Both the position numbers and the translations under genes were made by a program. Shown piece by piece: positions 46,642 through 56,192 of a stretch of 64,000 bases of DNA. Each line of letters begins with the position of its first letter. Position 1 is the first letter of the stretch. The DNA is from Qaidamihabitans albus (GTDB lineage Bacteria; Actinomycetota; Actinomycetes; Mycobacteriales; Pseudonocardiaceae): assembly GCF_016464705.1 (NCBI RefSeq), contig NZ_JAEHOB010000002.1:186001-250000 (forward strand), given 5' to 3'. The notes beneath the pieces were generated by a model, which searched no databases, was not told where the DNA came from, and saw only the letters and a list, made by a program, of their open reading frames with translations.

Positions 46642-47757
46642 TCACCCGTTCCGGGCAGGCAGGCACGTCACGGGCACCCGGTGCACGGCGTTGTTGGCGA
46701 AACCGCCCCGGTTCCAGGGCTGCGTGACGGGCTGGACGCCGTCCGCGTCGGTCGCGCGCACCGAGAGCACGTACCGGCCCGGCTCCGCCCGCCACGTCGC
46801 GCGCCAACGGCGCCAGGCCCACGGATGCGCCCCCGCCGGCTCCACCTCGGCGTCGCGCCAGCAGGCGCCGTCGTCGGTGCTGACCTCCACCCTGGCGAGC
46901 GGAGCGCGGCCGGACCAGGCGCGCCCGGTGAGCTCGACCGGGCCGGGACGCACTATCCGGTGGCGGGACTGGAAGTCGGGGAAGCCGGGCGGCACGAGCA
47001 ATGCCCTCGGCGCGATCCGGGTGACCGGCTCGCCGGGGTCCTCGGGACTCTGCCGGGTGCGGTAGGCGACGGCGTTCTGGAATCCGGTGAACGGCGTGCC
47101 GACGACCTCGATCTCCCGCAGCCACTTCACGTGCGCCATGCCGTACCAGCCGGGCACGACGAGCCGCAGCGGAAAGCCGTGCTGCGGGGGCAGCGGCTCG
47201 CCGTTCATGGCGTAGGCGAGCAGGACCTCGTCGCGGAGCGCTTCGCCGAGCGGCAGGCCGCGCTGGTAGTCCTGCTCGACGCCGCGCTCCACGCCGTGGT
47301 CGGCACCGGTGCACACCACCTCGGCCGCGTCCGGGTCGGCCCCGGCCCGTTCGAGCACCTCCCGCAGGGGGACGCCGGTCCAGTCGGCGGTACCGACGGC
47401 CTCGACGAGCCAGGGCTGGCTGACCGGCCGGGGCCGGAGCTGGGCGCGCCCGTTGCCTGCGCATTCCATCGTCACCCGCACGGTGCGCGCCGGCAGTTCC
47501 CGCAGCTCGGCCAGGGAGAGCTCGAACGGGCTGCCGACCTGTCCGGTGACCGCGAGCCGCCAGGTCTCCGGGTCCAGGTACGGAATGTCGTAGTGCACCA
47601 GCAGGTAGTGCAGGCCCGCGGGAGTGCGGTCGTGGCGCAGCGCCTCCAGCGGCATCCCGTGGTTGCGGGCCGCCAGCGCCAGCTCCTCGGCACTGATGTC
47701 CTCGTCGGGCTCCGCCAGTCGCGCGGGCAGGCTGACCTCGGAGAGCTGTGGTTCCAT
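46642..47757 (-). CDS. Molybdopterin-dependent oxidoreductase, sulfite oxidase family
   Basis: A 371-residue Mo-cofactor enzyme. The Oxidored-molyb domain (about 55-220) has the molybdenum ligand Cys in VTMECAGNGRAQL, then ADWTGVPLREVLERAG and GFPLRLVVPGWYGMAHVKWL. The Mo-co dimerisation domain (about 240-360) ends QPWNRGGFANNAVHRVPV. The usual heme domain is absent, and no signal peptide is seen, so it is probably cytoplasmic. The electron acceptor and substrate are unknown. It is separate from its neighbours on the same strand by 50-90 bp gaps. Confidence 0.9.
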   Translation of the reverse strand: MEPQLSEVSLPARLAEPDEDISAEELALAARNHGMPLEALRHDRTPAGLHYLLVHYDIPYLDPETWRLAVTGQVGSPFELSLAELRELPARTVRVTMECAGNGRAQLRPRPVSQPWLVEAVGTADWTGVPLREVLERAGADPDAAEVVCTGADHGVERGVEQDYQRGLPLGEALRDEVLLAYAMNGEPLPPQHGFPLRLVVPGWYGMAHVKWLREIEVVGTPFTGFQNAVAYRTRQSPEDPGEPVTRIAPRALLVPPGFPDFQSRHRIVRPGPVELTGRAWSGRAPLARVEVSTDDGACWRDAEVEPAGAHPWAWRRWRATWRAEPGRYVLSVRATDADGVQPVTQPWNRGGFANNAVHRVPVTCLPARNG

Positions 47758-47807
47758 CCGGTCAGCATGCGCCGCCGGGCCTTTCCCGCACCAGCCCCGC
47801 GACGGCG

Positions 47808-48866
47808 TTACGAGACCTGGTCGAGTGCGGCCACCCACGTGTTGCACGCCGCGGTGCCCGTGCCGTCGAAACCGGCGCGCGCCCAGTACAACTGGGTGTC
47901 GCTGGAACCGTGCGTGCGGCTGTCCACCCAGTTGCGGAAGTCGTCGACGGCGTCCTGAGCCTGCGTGGCGCTCACCGTGCCGCGGCCGGCGACGCTGGCG
48001 AGGAACATCCCCGCGAAGCAGTTCGCCTGCAGCTCGACGCGGCGGCCGACCTCCCGGTCGCCCGCGCTGCCCGGCTCGTGCGCCGCCAGCTTCTGCCCCG
48101 CGCGGGCGAGGATCCCGCTCAGCTGCTGCACGTGGTGGCCGTACTCGTGGGCGAGCGTGGCGATGTGGGCGGGAGGATCGGCGCCGAGAGCGGCGAGCAC
48201 CCGCTGGCGAGGCAGGTAGATGGTGTGGTCGTCGCCACAGTAGAAGCCGGTCGCCTCGTCGGCGGGCGGCAGCGCACCGCACGCGGTGCGCGGGTGGTCG
48301 GCGAGCTGGACCCGGACCGGGCCGAACGGGTGGCCCGCCCGTTCCAGAGCCGGCGCCCAGGCCCGTTCGAGACAACCGATCTGTGCCAGGTAGAGCGCGC
48401 GCAGCCGGGCGAGGTCCCGGCCCATCGCGGGGAGCTCGCAGGTCACCGGCGGAAGCGGGACATCGGCGACGAGCAGCGGGTTGCGTGCCGCGCTGGGGAC
48501 CGGCTCCGGGCCCGCGGCGGGCCGGGCGCTTCCGGGCACCTCGCCGGACGCATCGCCGTGGCCGTCGTCCGCGGAGTTCGTCACGAACAGCAGTCCGGCG
48601 ACGAGCAGCAGCGCGACCACCACCGGCAGGCCGCGCCGGGCAGGCCGGCGCGGCGGCGGGACCGGCCGTCTCTGCTCCACCTGCGGCTCCCAGCCGGACA
48701 GCGGCAGATCCTCGATCAACGGCCGCGGGCGCGCCGGTGGCTCGGGACGGTTGCCTGCTGTATCCACGACCACCTCGGGCTCGGCTTCGGTTCGGCGTAG
48801 GCGGCGAGGATAAGCCGCGGTGGCGGCCACGGCGACCGGAAACGCGGAAAGTGCCGTGGCCGCCAT
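47808..48866 (-). CDS. Neutral zinc metallopeptidase (YpfJ/PF04228 type)
   Basis: A 352-residue membrane-anchored putative peptidase. The N-terminal 50 residues are Arg/Pro-rich and cytoplasmic. One helix (GLPVVVALLLVAGLLFV) crosses the membrane. The extracellular part has FYCGDDHTIYLPRQRVLAALG and the zinc motif ATLAHEYGHHVQQLSGIL. A late CFAGMFLASV element and a C-terminal WVDSRTHG match this family. Activity in the family is largely predicted. Confidence 0.88.
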   Translation of the reverse strand: MAATALSAFPVAVAATAAYPRRLRRTEAEPEVVVDTAGNRPEPPARPRPLIEDLPLSGWEPQVEQRRPVPPPRRPARRGLPVVVALLLVAGLLFVTNSADDGHGDASGEVPGSARPAAGPEPVPSAARNPLLVADVPLPPVTCELPAMGRDLARLRALYLAQIGCLERAWAPALERAGHPFGPVRVQLADHPRTACGALPPADEATGFYCGDDHTIYLPRQRVLAALGADPPAHIATLAHEYGHHVQQLSGILARAGQKLAAHEPGSAGDREVGRRVELQANCFAGMFLASVAGRGTVSATQAQDAVDDFRNWVDSRTHGSSDTQLYWARAGFDGTGTAACNTWVAALDQVS

Positions 48867-48878
48867 CGAGTCGTTGCG

Positions 48879-50261
48879 CTACAGCGATCCGGTGCGCCAG
48901 GGCCCGGTGATGGCGAACGTGATGCCCGGGCTCTGCGCGTTGACGAAGAGCCAGTTGCCGTTCTTCGGCTCGAACGTCGAGCCGCACCACTCCGAGCCGG
49001 AGTAGTCGCCAGGGGCTGCGGCCTTGCCCGGCACCCCACCCTCCGGGATGACGACCTGGTTGAGCGCGAACGGGAAGATCTCGCCGTCGGTGGTGAGGCC
49101 GTGCAGGTACTCGCCCTCGCTGCCGTCCTCGCACAGCACGATGCCGCCGCGCGGGCTGACACAGATGTTGTCCGGGTTGTTCAGCACCGCGGCGTCGGGC
49201 GAGGCGAACAGCACGCGCATCCGCTCGGCCCGCGGGTCGTACTCGAAGACCTGCCCCTGCCCCTTCGGCCCTCCGCTGGTCGAGACGATGTACACGCGGT
49301 CGTTGCCCCACCAGGCACCTTCGAGCCTGCGGAAGACGGCGGCACCGAGCGCGGCGCCCTGCTCCGCGGGCCGGGTCTCGCCGGGTGCGTAGTCGGGGTT
49401 GGGCACCGTGACCCAGGACGTGCGGTACTCCGTGCCGGTGCCGTCGGCGTAGGTCGAGTACGACGAGCCGTCCGGGGTCCGCACGACGAGCATCTGCAGC
49501 TCGCCGCCTGCGGCAAGCTCGCCCCGCTTACGCGGCAGGTAGCGGTAGAAGCCCGAGGGTGTCGCGTCCTCGGTGAGGTAGACGACCCCGGTGCCGGGGT
49601 CCACCGCGACGGCTTCGTGGCTGAACCGGCCCATCTCGCGCAGCGGGGCCGGGTCGCCCTTGCCGTCGAAGGGCACCTCGAAGACATAGCCGTGCCGCGT
49701 GCCGTCCGGGGCGACCTCAGTGGTCTCCTCGCAGCTCAGCCATGTGCCCCACGGGGTCGGGCCACCGGCGCAGTTGCGGATGGTGCCGGACAGGCTGGCC
49801 CAGGACTCGGTGAACTCGCCCCTGTCGGGGTCGAAGACGAGGTTGGTGGTGCCACCCCGCGCGGCCGGGTTGTAGGCGGGCTCGGCGAACGCGCCCGAGT
49901 AGCCGCCGAGCTCGTGGTTGCGGACGAGCGCGACCTTGCCGTCCGGACGGCGGAAGGCGGCCATGCCGTCGTGGGCCGCGGGGGTCGGGGAACCGTCGGA
50001 CATCGGATCGCCGGTCCAGCCGTGGCTGAGGTACTCGAAGCCCTTCGGCAGGGCGAGCAGGGCGAGCCCGGTCGTCTGGTCCCGGACCGGGGAGAGCGGG
50101 CCGTAGTCGGGGCTGGAGTCACGCTTGCGCAGCGGCGCCGCGCCCGCGGTGCGGGCGCCGAGTGCCTCCAGCGGGCCGAGCGTGGCCAGCGCGGCGGCGG
50201 TGGCCAGGCCGCCCTGCAGGAAGCGGCGGCGGGCGAGACCGGAGTCGGCGGTGTCTGTCAC
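48879..50261 (-). CDS. Tat-exported PhoX-like (DUF839) phosphatase
   Basis: A 460-residue secreted protein. The twin-arginine signal ARRRFLQGGLATAAALATL is followed by a cleavage-like ARTAGAA. The mature part has DUF839 features: FEYLSHGWTGDPMSDG, ALVRNHELGGYSGAF, SCEETTEVAPDGTRHGY, FSHEAVAVDPGTGVVYLTED and NNPDNICVSPRGGIVLCED, which in PhoX bind calcium and iron. The GTG at 50261 has GAGAGGA six bases upstream. It probably releases phosphate outside the cell, though PhoX-like proteins vary. Confidence 0.88.
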   Translation of the reverse strand: MTDTADSGLARRRFLQGGLATAAALATLGPLEALGARTAGAAPLRKRDSSPDYGPLSPVRDQTTGLALLALPKGFEYLSHGWTGDPMSDGSPTPAAHDGMAAFRRPDGKVALVRNHELGGYSGAFAEPAYNPAARGGTTNLVFDPDRGEFTESWASLSGTIRNCAGGPTPWGTWLSCEETTEVAPDGTRHGYVFEVPFDGKGDPAPLREMGRFSHEAVAVDPGTGVVYLTEDATPSGFYRYLPRKRGELAAGGELQMLVVRTPDGSSYSTYADGTGTEYRTSWVTVPNPDYAPGETRPAEQGAALGAAVFRRLEGAWWGNDRVYIVSTSGGPKGQGQVFEYDPRAERMRVLFASPDAAVLNNPDNICVSPRGGIVLCEDGSEGEYLHGLTTDGEIFPFALNQVVIPEGGVPGKAAAPGDYSGSEWCGSTFEPKNGNWLFVNAQSPGITFAITGPWRTGSL

Positions 50262-50401
50262 GAGTTGTCCTCTCGCGTCGTGGTGGGGACGCGCAGGGAC
50301 GCTAATCGCCGGATTGGTCCGACTCCCGAACGAACCGGGAACCCGCCGTGAACTCGCGCGGGCAGGTCCGCACCGGCCGGATGCGGCACGCATGCGTTCG
50401 G

Positions 50402-50473
50402 TGGGCGCAGCAGGGTTCGAACCTGCGACCCCCTGCTTGTAAGGCAGGTGCTCTTCCGCTGAGCTATGCGCCC
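50402..50473 (-). tRNA. tRNA-Val (anticodon TAC)
   Basis: A 72-nt cloverleaf on the minus strand: acceptor arms GGGCGCA and TGCGCCC, D-arm with AGCTCAGCGGAAGAGC, anticodon loop CTTACAA (TAC, reading GTA), and T-arm with GGTTCGAACC. Discriminator A; CCA is not encoded. M. tuberculosis has valine tRNA genes near ahpE, as here. Confidence 0.95.
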
Positions 50474-50504
50474 TGGTGGCGGCGCCACGGGCGCCGCCGG
50501 AAGG

Positions 50505-50966
50505 TCACGCGAGTCCGGAGACCGCCTTCTTCCATGCCTGCTGGTCACGGGCCTCACCGGGCTGGTTCACCTCGGCGAAGCGCACGATCCCCTCCTTGTC
50601 GATGAGGAAGGTGCCCCGGTTGGCCAGCCCGGCCTTCTCGTTGAAGACGCCGTAGGCCTGCGCGACCTCGCCGTGCGGCCAGAAGTCGGACAGCAGCGGG
50701 AACTGGTAGCCCTGCTGCTCGGCCCACGCCTTCAGCGAGAACGGGGTGTCGACGGAAACCCCGAGGACCTGGACGCCCTCGTTCTCGTAGTCGGCGAACT
50801 CGTCCCGAAGCTGGCACAGCTCGCCCTGGCAGATGCCGCTGAACGCGAACGGGTAGAACACCAGCAGCACCGGCCTGTCCCCGCGGAACGAGGACAGCGT
50901 GACGGGCTGCTTGTTGTAGTCGTTGAGCGTGAAATCCGGAGCCTGCGTACCGACCTCGACTGCCAT
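50505..50966 (-). CDS. ahpE: Peroxiredoxin, AhpE family, with a C-x4-C pair
   Basis: A 153-residue peroxidase that reduces peroxides and peroxynitrite. The peroxidatic Cys is in FAFSGICQGELC, aligning with Cys45 of mycobacterial AhpE. A second Cys four residues later replaces the Asp of the remembered AhpE sequence and sits where BCP/PrxQ enzymes have their resolving Cys, so this one may form an intramolecular disulfide. Position beside the DUF3052 gene matches Rv2238c/Rv2239c. The start is ATG at 50966. Confidence 0.92.
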   Translation of the reverse strand: MAVEVGTQAPDFTLNDYNKQPVTLSSFRGDRPVLLVFYPFAFSGICQGELCQLRDEFADYENEGVQVLGVSVDTPFSLKAWAEQQGYQFPLLSDFWPHGEVAQAYGVFNEKAGLANRGTFLIDKEGIVRFAEVNQPGEARDQQAWKKAVSGLA

Positions 50967-51025
50967 ACCGCGCGTCCTCCCGATGGGTCGTCCCGCGTTG
51001 AAAGGAATCCTCGTACCGGGCAACC

Positions 51026-51478
51026 CTATCGCGACCTCGGCACCAGCCTCGTTCCCGTCCAGGCGGACCCCACGCTGATGTTGGAGGTCTGCGACAGCCC
51101 GACCGTGGGCACCGCCTCGGCGATGTCGCTCGGTTCGACGTGCCCCGGTTGCCCGGTCTTGGGGGTCAGCACCCAGATGGCGCCGTTCTCGTCGAGCGGC
51201 CCCCGCGCGTCGACCAGGGCGTCACCGAGGTCGCCGTCGCCGTCCCGCCACCAGAGCAACACGACGTCGATGACCTCGTCGGCGTCCTCGTCGAGCAGCT
51301 CACCGCCGACGTGCTCCTCGATGGCTGCCCGGAAGTCGTCATCGACGTCCTCGTCCCAGCCGATCTCCTGGACCACCATGTCCGGCTTGATCCCAAGCCT
51401 CTCGGCGACGCTGTTCTGGTCAGCGTCTCCCGCGGCGACCACGACTTTCACTCCTCCAACTACGACGATGTGCGGCAC
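51026..51478 (-). CDS. DUF3052 conserved protein
   Basis: A 150-residue acidic actinobacterial protein. Diagnostic elements are VAERLGIKPDMVVQEIGWDEDVDDD, in part around residues 25-50, and DEVIDVVLLWWRDGDGDLGD, then ENGAIWVLTPKTGQPGHVE. Homologues include Rv2239c, adjacent to ahpE. The GTG at 51478 with GAGGAG four bases upstream fits. The function is unknown; the conserved WWRDGDGD and tight link with ahpE/aceE suggest a cytoplasmic housekeeping role. It is divergent from aceE. Confidence 0.88.
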   Translation of the reverse strand: MPHIVVVGGVKVVVAAGDADQNSVAERLGIKPDMVVQEIGWDEDVDDDFRAAIEEHVGGELLDEDADEVIDVVLLWWRDGDGDLGDALVDARGPLDENGAIWVLTPKTGQPGHVEPSDIAEAVPTVGLSQTSNISVGSAWTGTRLVPRSR

Positions 51479-51833
51479 GTCACTCCTCACGGAGCCCGCA
51501 GCCGCACGTTCGGACACGGATGGGCTTAGCGAACACTGGCGCGGCGCACGGCGCAACCGTCCACACCGGATCGTCGGCAACTCGTGGCCGGCGGAACCGG
51601 ACGCGGCGGCACGTCAGCGAGCGAAAACAGCCCTGTGAACGCCAGCGCGGAACCTGCGTGAGCGCTCTGAACTAGGGTAGACGGGAGGCCTCACCAGGGG
51701 CGTCAGCAGGCCGAACGCTGCGCGACCGGGCGAGGCAAACGTTACCGTTCAGTAGCGGTGACGTGGGCCGCGTTTGCGACGACGATGGCGAACGAGCACA
51801 AAACACAACGGCAACAATCGGCGAGGAGATCCC
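51479..51833. other. 355-bp region upstream of aceE
   Basis: Contains the divergent promoters of the DUF3052 gene and aceE, with no coding frame I can support. Visible elements are GAACTAGGGTAGA near 51670 and AAACGTTACCGTT near 51735, the latter a near-palindrome, plus an A-rich leader (CAAAACACAACGG) before the GAGGAG ribosome site of aceE. Confidence 0.5.
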
Positions 51834-54641
51834 TTGGCCCCCCAGAACGACGAGGCCGGGCGCGACGGCGCCTCCGGCCAGGGAGCCCCGGCGCGTGTCC
51901 GCGTCATCCGTGACGGACTGGCGGCGCACCTGCCCGACATCGACCCCGAGGAGACGGCCGAGTGGCTGGACTCCTTCGACGCGGCGCTGGCCAGGGGCGG
52001 GCAGCAGCGCGCCAGGTACCTGATGCTGAGGGTGCTGGAACGCGCCCGTGAACGCAACGTGGGCGTGCCGCCGCTGACCGCGACCGACTACGTCAACACC
52101 ATCCCCACCGAGAACGAACCGTGGTTCCCCGGCGACGAGGAGATCGAGCGCCGTTACCGCGCGTACATCAGATGGAACGCGGCGGTCATGGTGCACCGCG
52201 CACAGCGGCCGGGTGTGGGTGTCGGTGGTCACATCTCGACCTACGCCTCCTCCGCGGCGCTCTACGAGGTGGGCTTCAACCACTTCTTCCGCGGCAAGAA
52301 CCACTCCGGTGGCGGCGATCACATCTTCATCCAGGGGCACGCCTCCCCCGGCATCTACGCGCGCGCCTACCTCGAGGGCAGGCTCAGCGACGACCAGCTG
52401 GACGGCTTCCGGCAGGAGCACTCGCACGCCGGCGAGGGCGGCGGCCTGCCGTCGTACCCGCACCCGCGGCTGATGCCCGGCTTCTGGGAGTACCCCACGG
52501 TGTCGATGGGCCTCGGCCCGATGAACGCCATCTACCAGGCCAGGTTCAACCGGTACCTGAACGCCCGCGGCATCAAGGACACCAGCGACCAGCACGTCTG
52601 GGCGTTCCTCGGCGACGGCGAGATGGACGAGCCGGAGTCGCGTGGGCTGATCCACGTCGCCTCCGGCGAGGGCCTCGACAACCTGACCTTCGTCATCAAC
52701 TGCAACCTGCAGCGCCTGGACGGCCCGGTGCGGGGCAACGGCAAGATCATCCAGGAGCTGGAGGCTTACTTCCGCGGCGCGGGCTGGAACGTCATCAAGG
52801 TCATCTGGGGCCGGGAGTGGGACGCGCTGCTGCACGCCGACCGCGACGGCGCGCTGGTCAACCTGATGAACACCACGCCGGACGGCGACTTCCAGACGTA
52901 CAAGGCCAACGACGGCGCCTACGTCCGCGAGCACTTCTTCGGCCGCGACCCGCGGACGAAGGACCTGGTCAAGGACCTGTCGGACGCCGACATCTGGCAC
53001 CTCAAGCGCGGCGGCCACGACTACCGCAAGGTCTACGCGGCCTACAAGGCGGCGCTGGAGCACCACGGCCAGCCGACGGTGATCCTCGCCCACACCATCA
53101 AGGGCTACGGCCTCGGCCCTGCGTTCGAGGGGCGCAACGCCACGCACCAGATGAAGAAGCTCACCCTCGACGACCTGAAGCTGTTCCGCGATGCCCAGCG
53201 CATCCCGATCAGCGACGAGGAGCTGGAGCGCGACCCGAAGCTGCCGCCGTACTACCACCCCGGCGAGGAGTCGCCGGAGATCGAGTACATGCTCGGCAGG
53301 CGTAAGACGCTGGGCGGCTTCCTGCCGGAACGCCGGTCGAAGGCGAAACCGCTGGTGCTGCCGGGCGACAAGACCTACGAGGCCATCCGCAAGGGCTCGG
53401 GCAAGCAGGAGGTCGCCACCACGATGGCGTTCGTCCGGCTGGTCCGCGAGCTGGCCAAGGACGCCGAGATCGGCAGCCGGATCGTGCCGATCATCCCGGA
53501 CGAGGCACGCACGTTCGGCCTCGACTCGATGTTCCCGACGGCCAAGATCTACAACCCGCAGGGGCAGACCTACACGTCGGTCGACGCTCAGCTGATGCTG
53601 GCGTACAAGGAGTCCGAGCAGGGACAGCTGCTGCACGAGGGCATCAACGAGGCGGGCTCGACCGCGTCGTTCACCGCGATCGGCACGTCGTACGCGACAC
53701 ACGGTGAGCCGATGATCCCGATCTACATCTTCTACTCGATGTTCGGGTTCCAGCGCACCGGCGACGGACTGTACGCCGCGGCCGACCAGATGGCGCGCGG
53801 GTTCATGCTCGGCGCCACCGCCGGCCGCACGACGCTGACCGGTGAGGGGCTGCAGCACGCCGACGGCCACTCGTTCCTGCTGGCGGCCACCAACCCGGCG
53901 GTGGTGTCCTACGACCCGGCGTGGTCGTTCGAGATCGCGCACATCGTGCGGGACGGTCTGCGCCGGATGTACGGCGAGGGCGGCCCGGACGGCAACGGCG
54001 AGAACGTCTTCTACTACGTCACCATCTACAACGACCCGTACCAGCAGCCCGCGGAGCCGGAGGGCCTGGACGTCGACGGGCTGCTGAAGGGGCTCTACCG
54101 GTACCAGACGGCGCCCGGTGACGAGGGCCCGAAGGCGCAGATCCTCGTCTCCGGCGTCACCATGCCGGACGCCCTGCGGGCGCAGGAGATGCTCGCCGAC
54201 GAGTGGGGCGTGCGGGCCGACGTCTGGTCGGCGACCTCGTGGACGGAACTGCGCCGCGAGGCGGTGGAGGTCGACCGGGACAACTTCCTCTACCCGGCCG
54301 ACACGCCCCGCGTGCCGTACGTGACGCGGACGCTGAGTGAGGCGGAAGGCCCGGTCGTCGCGGTGTCGGACTGGATGCGCGCCGTGCCGGACCTGATCCG
54401 GCCGTGGGTTCCCACCGACATGCTCACGCTCGGCACGGACGGGTTCGGCTTCTCCGACACCCGGCCGGCCGCGCGGAGGTACTTCCTGGTGGACGCCGAG
54501 TCGATCACGGTGGCCGTGCTGACGATGCTGGCCAGGCGGGGCGAACTCGACCAGGCGAAGGTGGTCGAGGCGGCGCGCCGGTACCGCATCGACGACGTCA
54601 CCGCCGCGGGCCCGCAGACATCCGACCCCGGCTCCGCCTAG
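51834..54641 (+). CDS. aceE: Pyruvate dehydrogenase E1, homodimeric
   Basis: Decarboxylates pyruvate and acetylates the lipoyl group of E2, 935 residues. The thiamine diphosphate motif [12 protein letters not shown][11 protein letters not shown] is near residues 258-285, with [18 protein letters not shown] upstream. The C-terminal transketolase domains have [19 protein letters not shown]-like [12 protein letters not shown] and [13 protein letters not shown]. Start: an unusual TTG at 51834, chosen because GAGGAG lies five bases upstream and the DNA before it is not coding-like. Orthologue of Rv2241. DlaT (24.8 kb), Lpd (23.4 kb), LipB and LipA complete the complex in this window. Confidence 0.96.
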   Translation: MAPQNDEAGRDGASGQGAPARVRVIRDGLAAHLPDIDPEETAEWLDSFDAALARGGQQRARYLMLRVLERARERNVGVPPLTATDYVNTIPTENEPWFPGDEEIERRYRAYIRWNAAVMVHRAQRPGVGVGGHISTYASSAALYEVGFNHFFRGKNHSGGGDHIFIQGHASPGIYARAYLEGRLSDDQLDGFRQEHSHAGEGGGLPSYPHPRLMPGFWEYPTVSMGLGPMNAIYQARFNRYLNARGIKDTSDQHVWAFLGDGEMDEPESRGLIHVASGEGLDNLTFVINCNLQRLDGPVRGNGKIIQELEAYFRGAGWNVIKVIWGREWDALLHADRDGALVNLMNTTPDGDFQTYKANDGAYVREHFFGRDPRTKDLVKDLSDADIWHLKRGGHDYRKVYAAYKAALEHHGQPTVILAHTIKGYGLGPAFEGRNATHQMKKLTLDDLKLFRDAQRIPISDEELERDPKLPPYYHPGEESPEIEYMLGRRKTLGGFLPERRSKAKPLVLPGDKTYEAIRKGSGKQEVATTMAFVRLVRELAKDAEIGSRIVPIIPDEARTFGLDSMFPTAKIYNPQGQTYTSVDAQLMLAYKESEQGQLLHEGINEAGSTASFTAIGTSYATHGEPMIPIYIFYSMFGFQRTGDGLYAAADQMARGFMLGATAGRTTLTGEGLQHADGHSFLLAATNPAVVSYDPAWSFEIAHIVRDGLRRMYGEGGPDGNGENVFYYVTIYNDPYQQPAEPEGLDVDGLLKGLYRYQTAPGDEGPKAQILVSGVTMPDALRAQEMLADEWGVRADVWSATSWTELRREAVEVDRDNFLYPADTPRVPYVTRTLSEAEGPVVAVSDWMRAVPDLIRPWVPTDMLTLGTDGFGFSDTRPAARRYFLVDAESITVAVLTMLARRGELDQAKVVEAARRYRIDDVTAAGPQTSDPGSA

Positions 54642-54650
54642 CCGGTCAAC

Positions 54651-54705
54651 TGCCATGAACGACCCGTTACTGGCACTTTTCGCCAGTAACGGGTCGTTCA
54701 TGGCA
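54651..54705. repeat. Perfect 24-bp palindrome between aceE and lldD
   Basis: Arms 54651-54674 and 54682-54705 are exact complements with a 7-base loop ACTTTTC. It starts 10 bp after the aceE stop and is unrelated to the CTCGTGAGTG family. It can act as the aceE terminator. An ATG in its arm reads in frame with lldD, which may mislead start calling. Confidence 0.85.
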
Positions 54706-54720
54706 ACTCGAGGAGCTGAC

Positions 54721-55935
54721 ATGGTGACCAGGCGCCGGGTGCCACGGCCTGCCGAGCTCGGGCAGATCCTGCGGCCGAAGCCACTCGTACTGAACCCCAC
54801 CGACCGGCGGCTCGCGGCCGCGCACACGATCGGTGACCTGCGCGCGATCGCCCGCAGGCGCACCCCGCGGGCGGTCTTCGACTACACCGACGGCGCCGCC
54901 GAGCTCGAGGACAGCCTGCGCCGGGCCAGGCAGGCCTTCCGCAACATCGAGTTCCGCCCCAACGTACTGCGCGGGGTGTCCGATGTGGACACCAGCGTCG
55001 AGATCCTCGGCGAGCGCTCCGCGCTGCCGTTCGCGTTCGCCCCGACCGGGTTCACGCGGATGATGCACCACGAGGGCGAGCGCGCGGTCGCCCGGGTCGC
55101 CGAGCGCGCGGGCATCCCGTACGCGCTGTCGACGATGGGGACGACCTCGATCGAGGACGTGGCCGGTGCCGCACCGGCCGGGCGCAGGTGGTTCCAGCTG
55201 TACGTCTGGCGCGACCGCGCCGCAGGCCGGGACCTGATGGCACGCGCGCACGAGGCAGGCTACGACACCCTGATGCTCACGGTCGACACGCCCGTCGGCG
55301 GCGCCCGGATGCGCGACGTGCGCAACGGGCTCACGATCCCTCCCGCACTGACCCTGCGGACCTTCCTCGACGGCGCGATGCACCCGGCCTGGTGGATGAA
55401 CCTGCTCAGCACCGAACCGCTGACATTCGCCTCGCTGAGCAGGTGGGACGGCACCGCGCAGGAGCTCATCAACGAGATCTTCGACCCGACCCTGAACTAC
55501 GACGACCTGGCCTGGGTCCGGGAGTGCTGGCCGGGCAGGCTCGTGGTGAAGGGCATCCAGAACCCCGGCGACGCCCGCGACGTCGTCAAGGCGGGTGCCG
55601 AGGCGGTGATCCTTTCCAACCACGGCGGCAGGCAGCTCGACCGGGCACCGACCCCGCTCGAGTTGCTGCCCGCGACACTCGACGCCGTGGGCGGCGATGC
55701 GGAGGTGTGGCTCGACACCGGAATCCTCTCCGGGGGTGACATCGTGGCGGCTATCGCCATGGGCGCCGACGCGTGCCTGGTCGGCCGCGCCTATCTCTAC
55801 GGCCTGATGGCGGGCGGCGAGCGGGGCGTGCAGCGCGCCGTCGACATCCTGCGCACCGAGATCGTGCGGACGATGCAGTTGCTCGGCGTGCGCTCCGTCG
55901 GCGAGCTGACGCCGGCGCACGCGGCGCTGCGCTGA
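54721..55935 (+). CDS. lldD: FMN-dependent alpha-hydroxy-acid oxidase, LldD2-like L-lactate dehydrogenase
   Basis: A 404-residue flavin barrel that oxidises L-lactate or a related hydroxyacid. It has the N-terminal FDYTDGAAELEDSLRRA, FAPTGFTRMMHHEGE, substrate-site YALSTMGTTSIEDVA, and the catalytic His in ILSNHGGRQLDRAP. Late DTGILSGGDIVAAIAMGAD and RAYLYGLMAGGERGV resemble mycobacterial LldD2. Start: ATG at 54721 with AGGAG five bases upstream; an in-frame ATG at 54655 lies inside the palindrome. It feeds pyruvate to AceE, encoded just before it. Confidence 0.9.
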   Translation: MVTRRRVPRPAELGQILRPKPLVLNPTDRRLAAAHTIGDLRAIARRRTPRAVFDYTDGAAELEDSLRRARQAFRNIEFRPNVLRGVSDVDTSVEILGERSALPFAFAPTGFTRMMHHEGERAVARVAERAGIPYALSTMGTTSIEDVAGAAPAGRRWFQLYVWRDRAAGRDLMARAHEAGYDTLMLTVDTPVGGARMRDVRNGLTIPPALTLRTFLDGAMHPAWWMNLLSTEPLTFASLSRWDGTAQELINEIFDPTLNYDDLAWVRECWPGRLVVKGIQNPGDARDVVKAGAEAVILSNHGGRQLDRAPTPLELLPATLDAVGGDAEVWLDTGILSGGDIVAAIAMGADACLVGRAYLYGLMAGGERGVQRAVDILRTEIVRTMQLLGVRSVGELTPAHAALR

Positions 55936-56092
55936 GCGGCACCGAGGCTGTCACCCACTCGCGTGAGGCGCCCTCCGCAAGCCGCTGAGCTGCGGAATCG
56001 GCCCAATCCAAGTGAGCCACGAACGGGTGAGACCACTGGCGCCCGATGATCGACAAGGTCCATAGTGGAATCACCGGTGGGGACCGGGGAGA

Positions 56093-56140
56093 CGAGACCG
56101 CCCGACGCAGCGAGAACCCGCAGCGCGTCGGGCGGTCTCG
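56093..56140 (+). terminator. Terminator after lldD
   Basis: 16-bp perfect arms (56093-56108 with 56125-56140, CGAGACCGCCCGACGC arm), then TATTT. It is 158 bp past the lldD stop and separates it from the fatty-acid regulator gene. Confidence 0.78.
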
Positions 56141-56192
56141 TATTTGTGGCACGGCCGGGTGCCGATGCGCCGCGACGTAGGATCACGACACG

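Noticed and set aside
54655-54720. N-terminal extension of LldD from the ATG at 54655
   Set aside because: That ATG lies inside a perfect palindrome and has no ribosome site; AGGAG precedes the ATG at 54721.
51672-54863. A 1063-codon minus-strand frame opposite aceE
   Set aside because: Same antisense artefact; no domain, and its start lies in the lldD palindrome.
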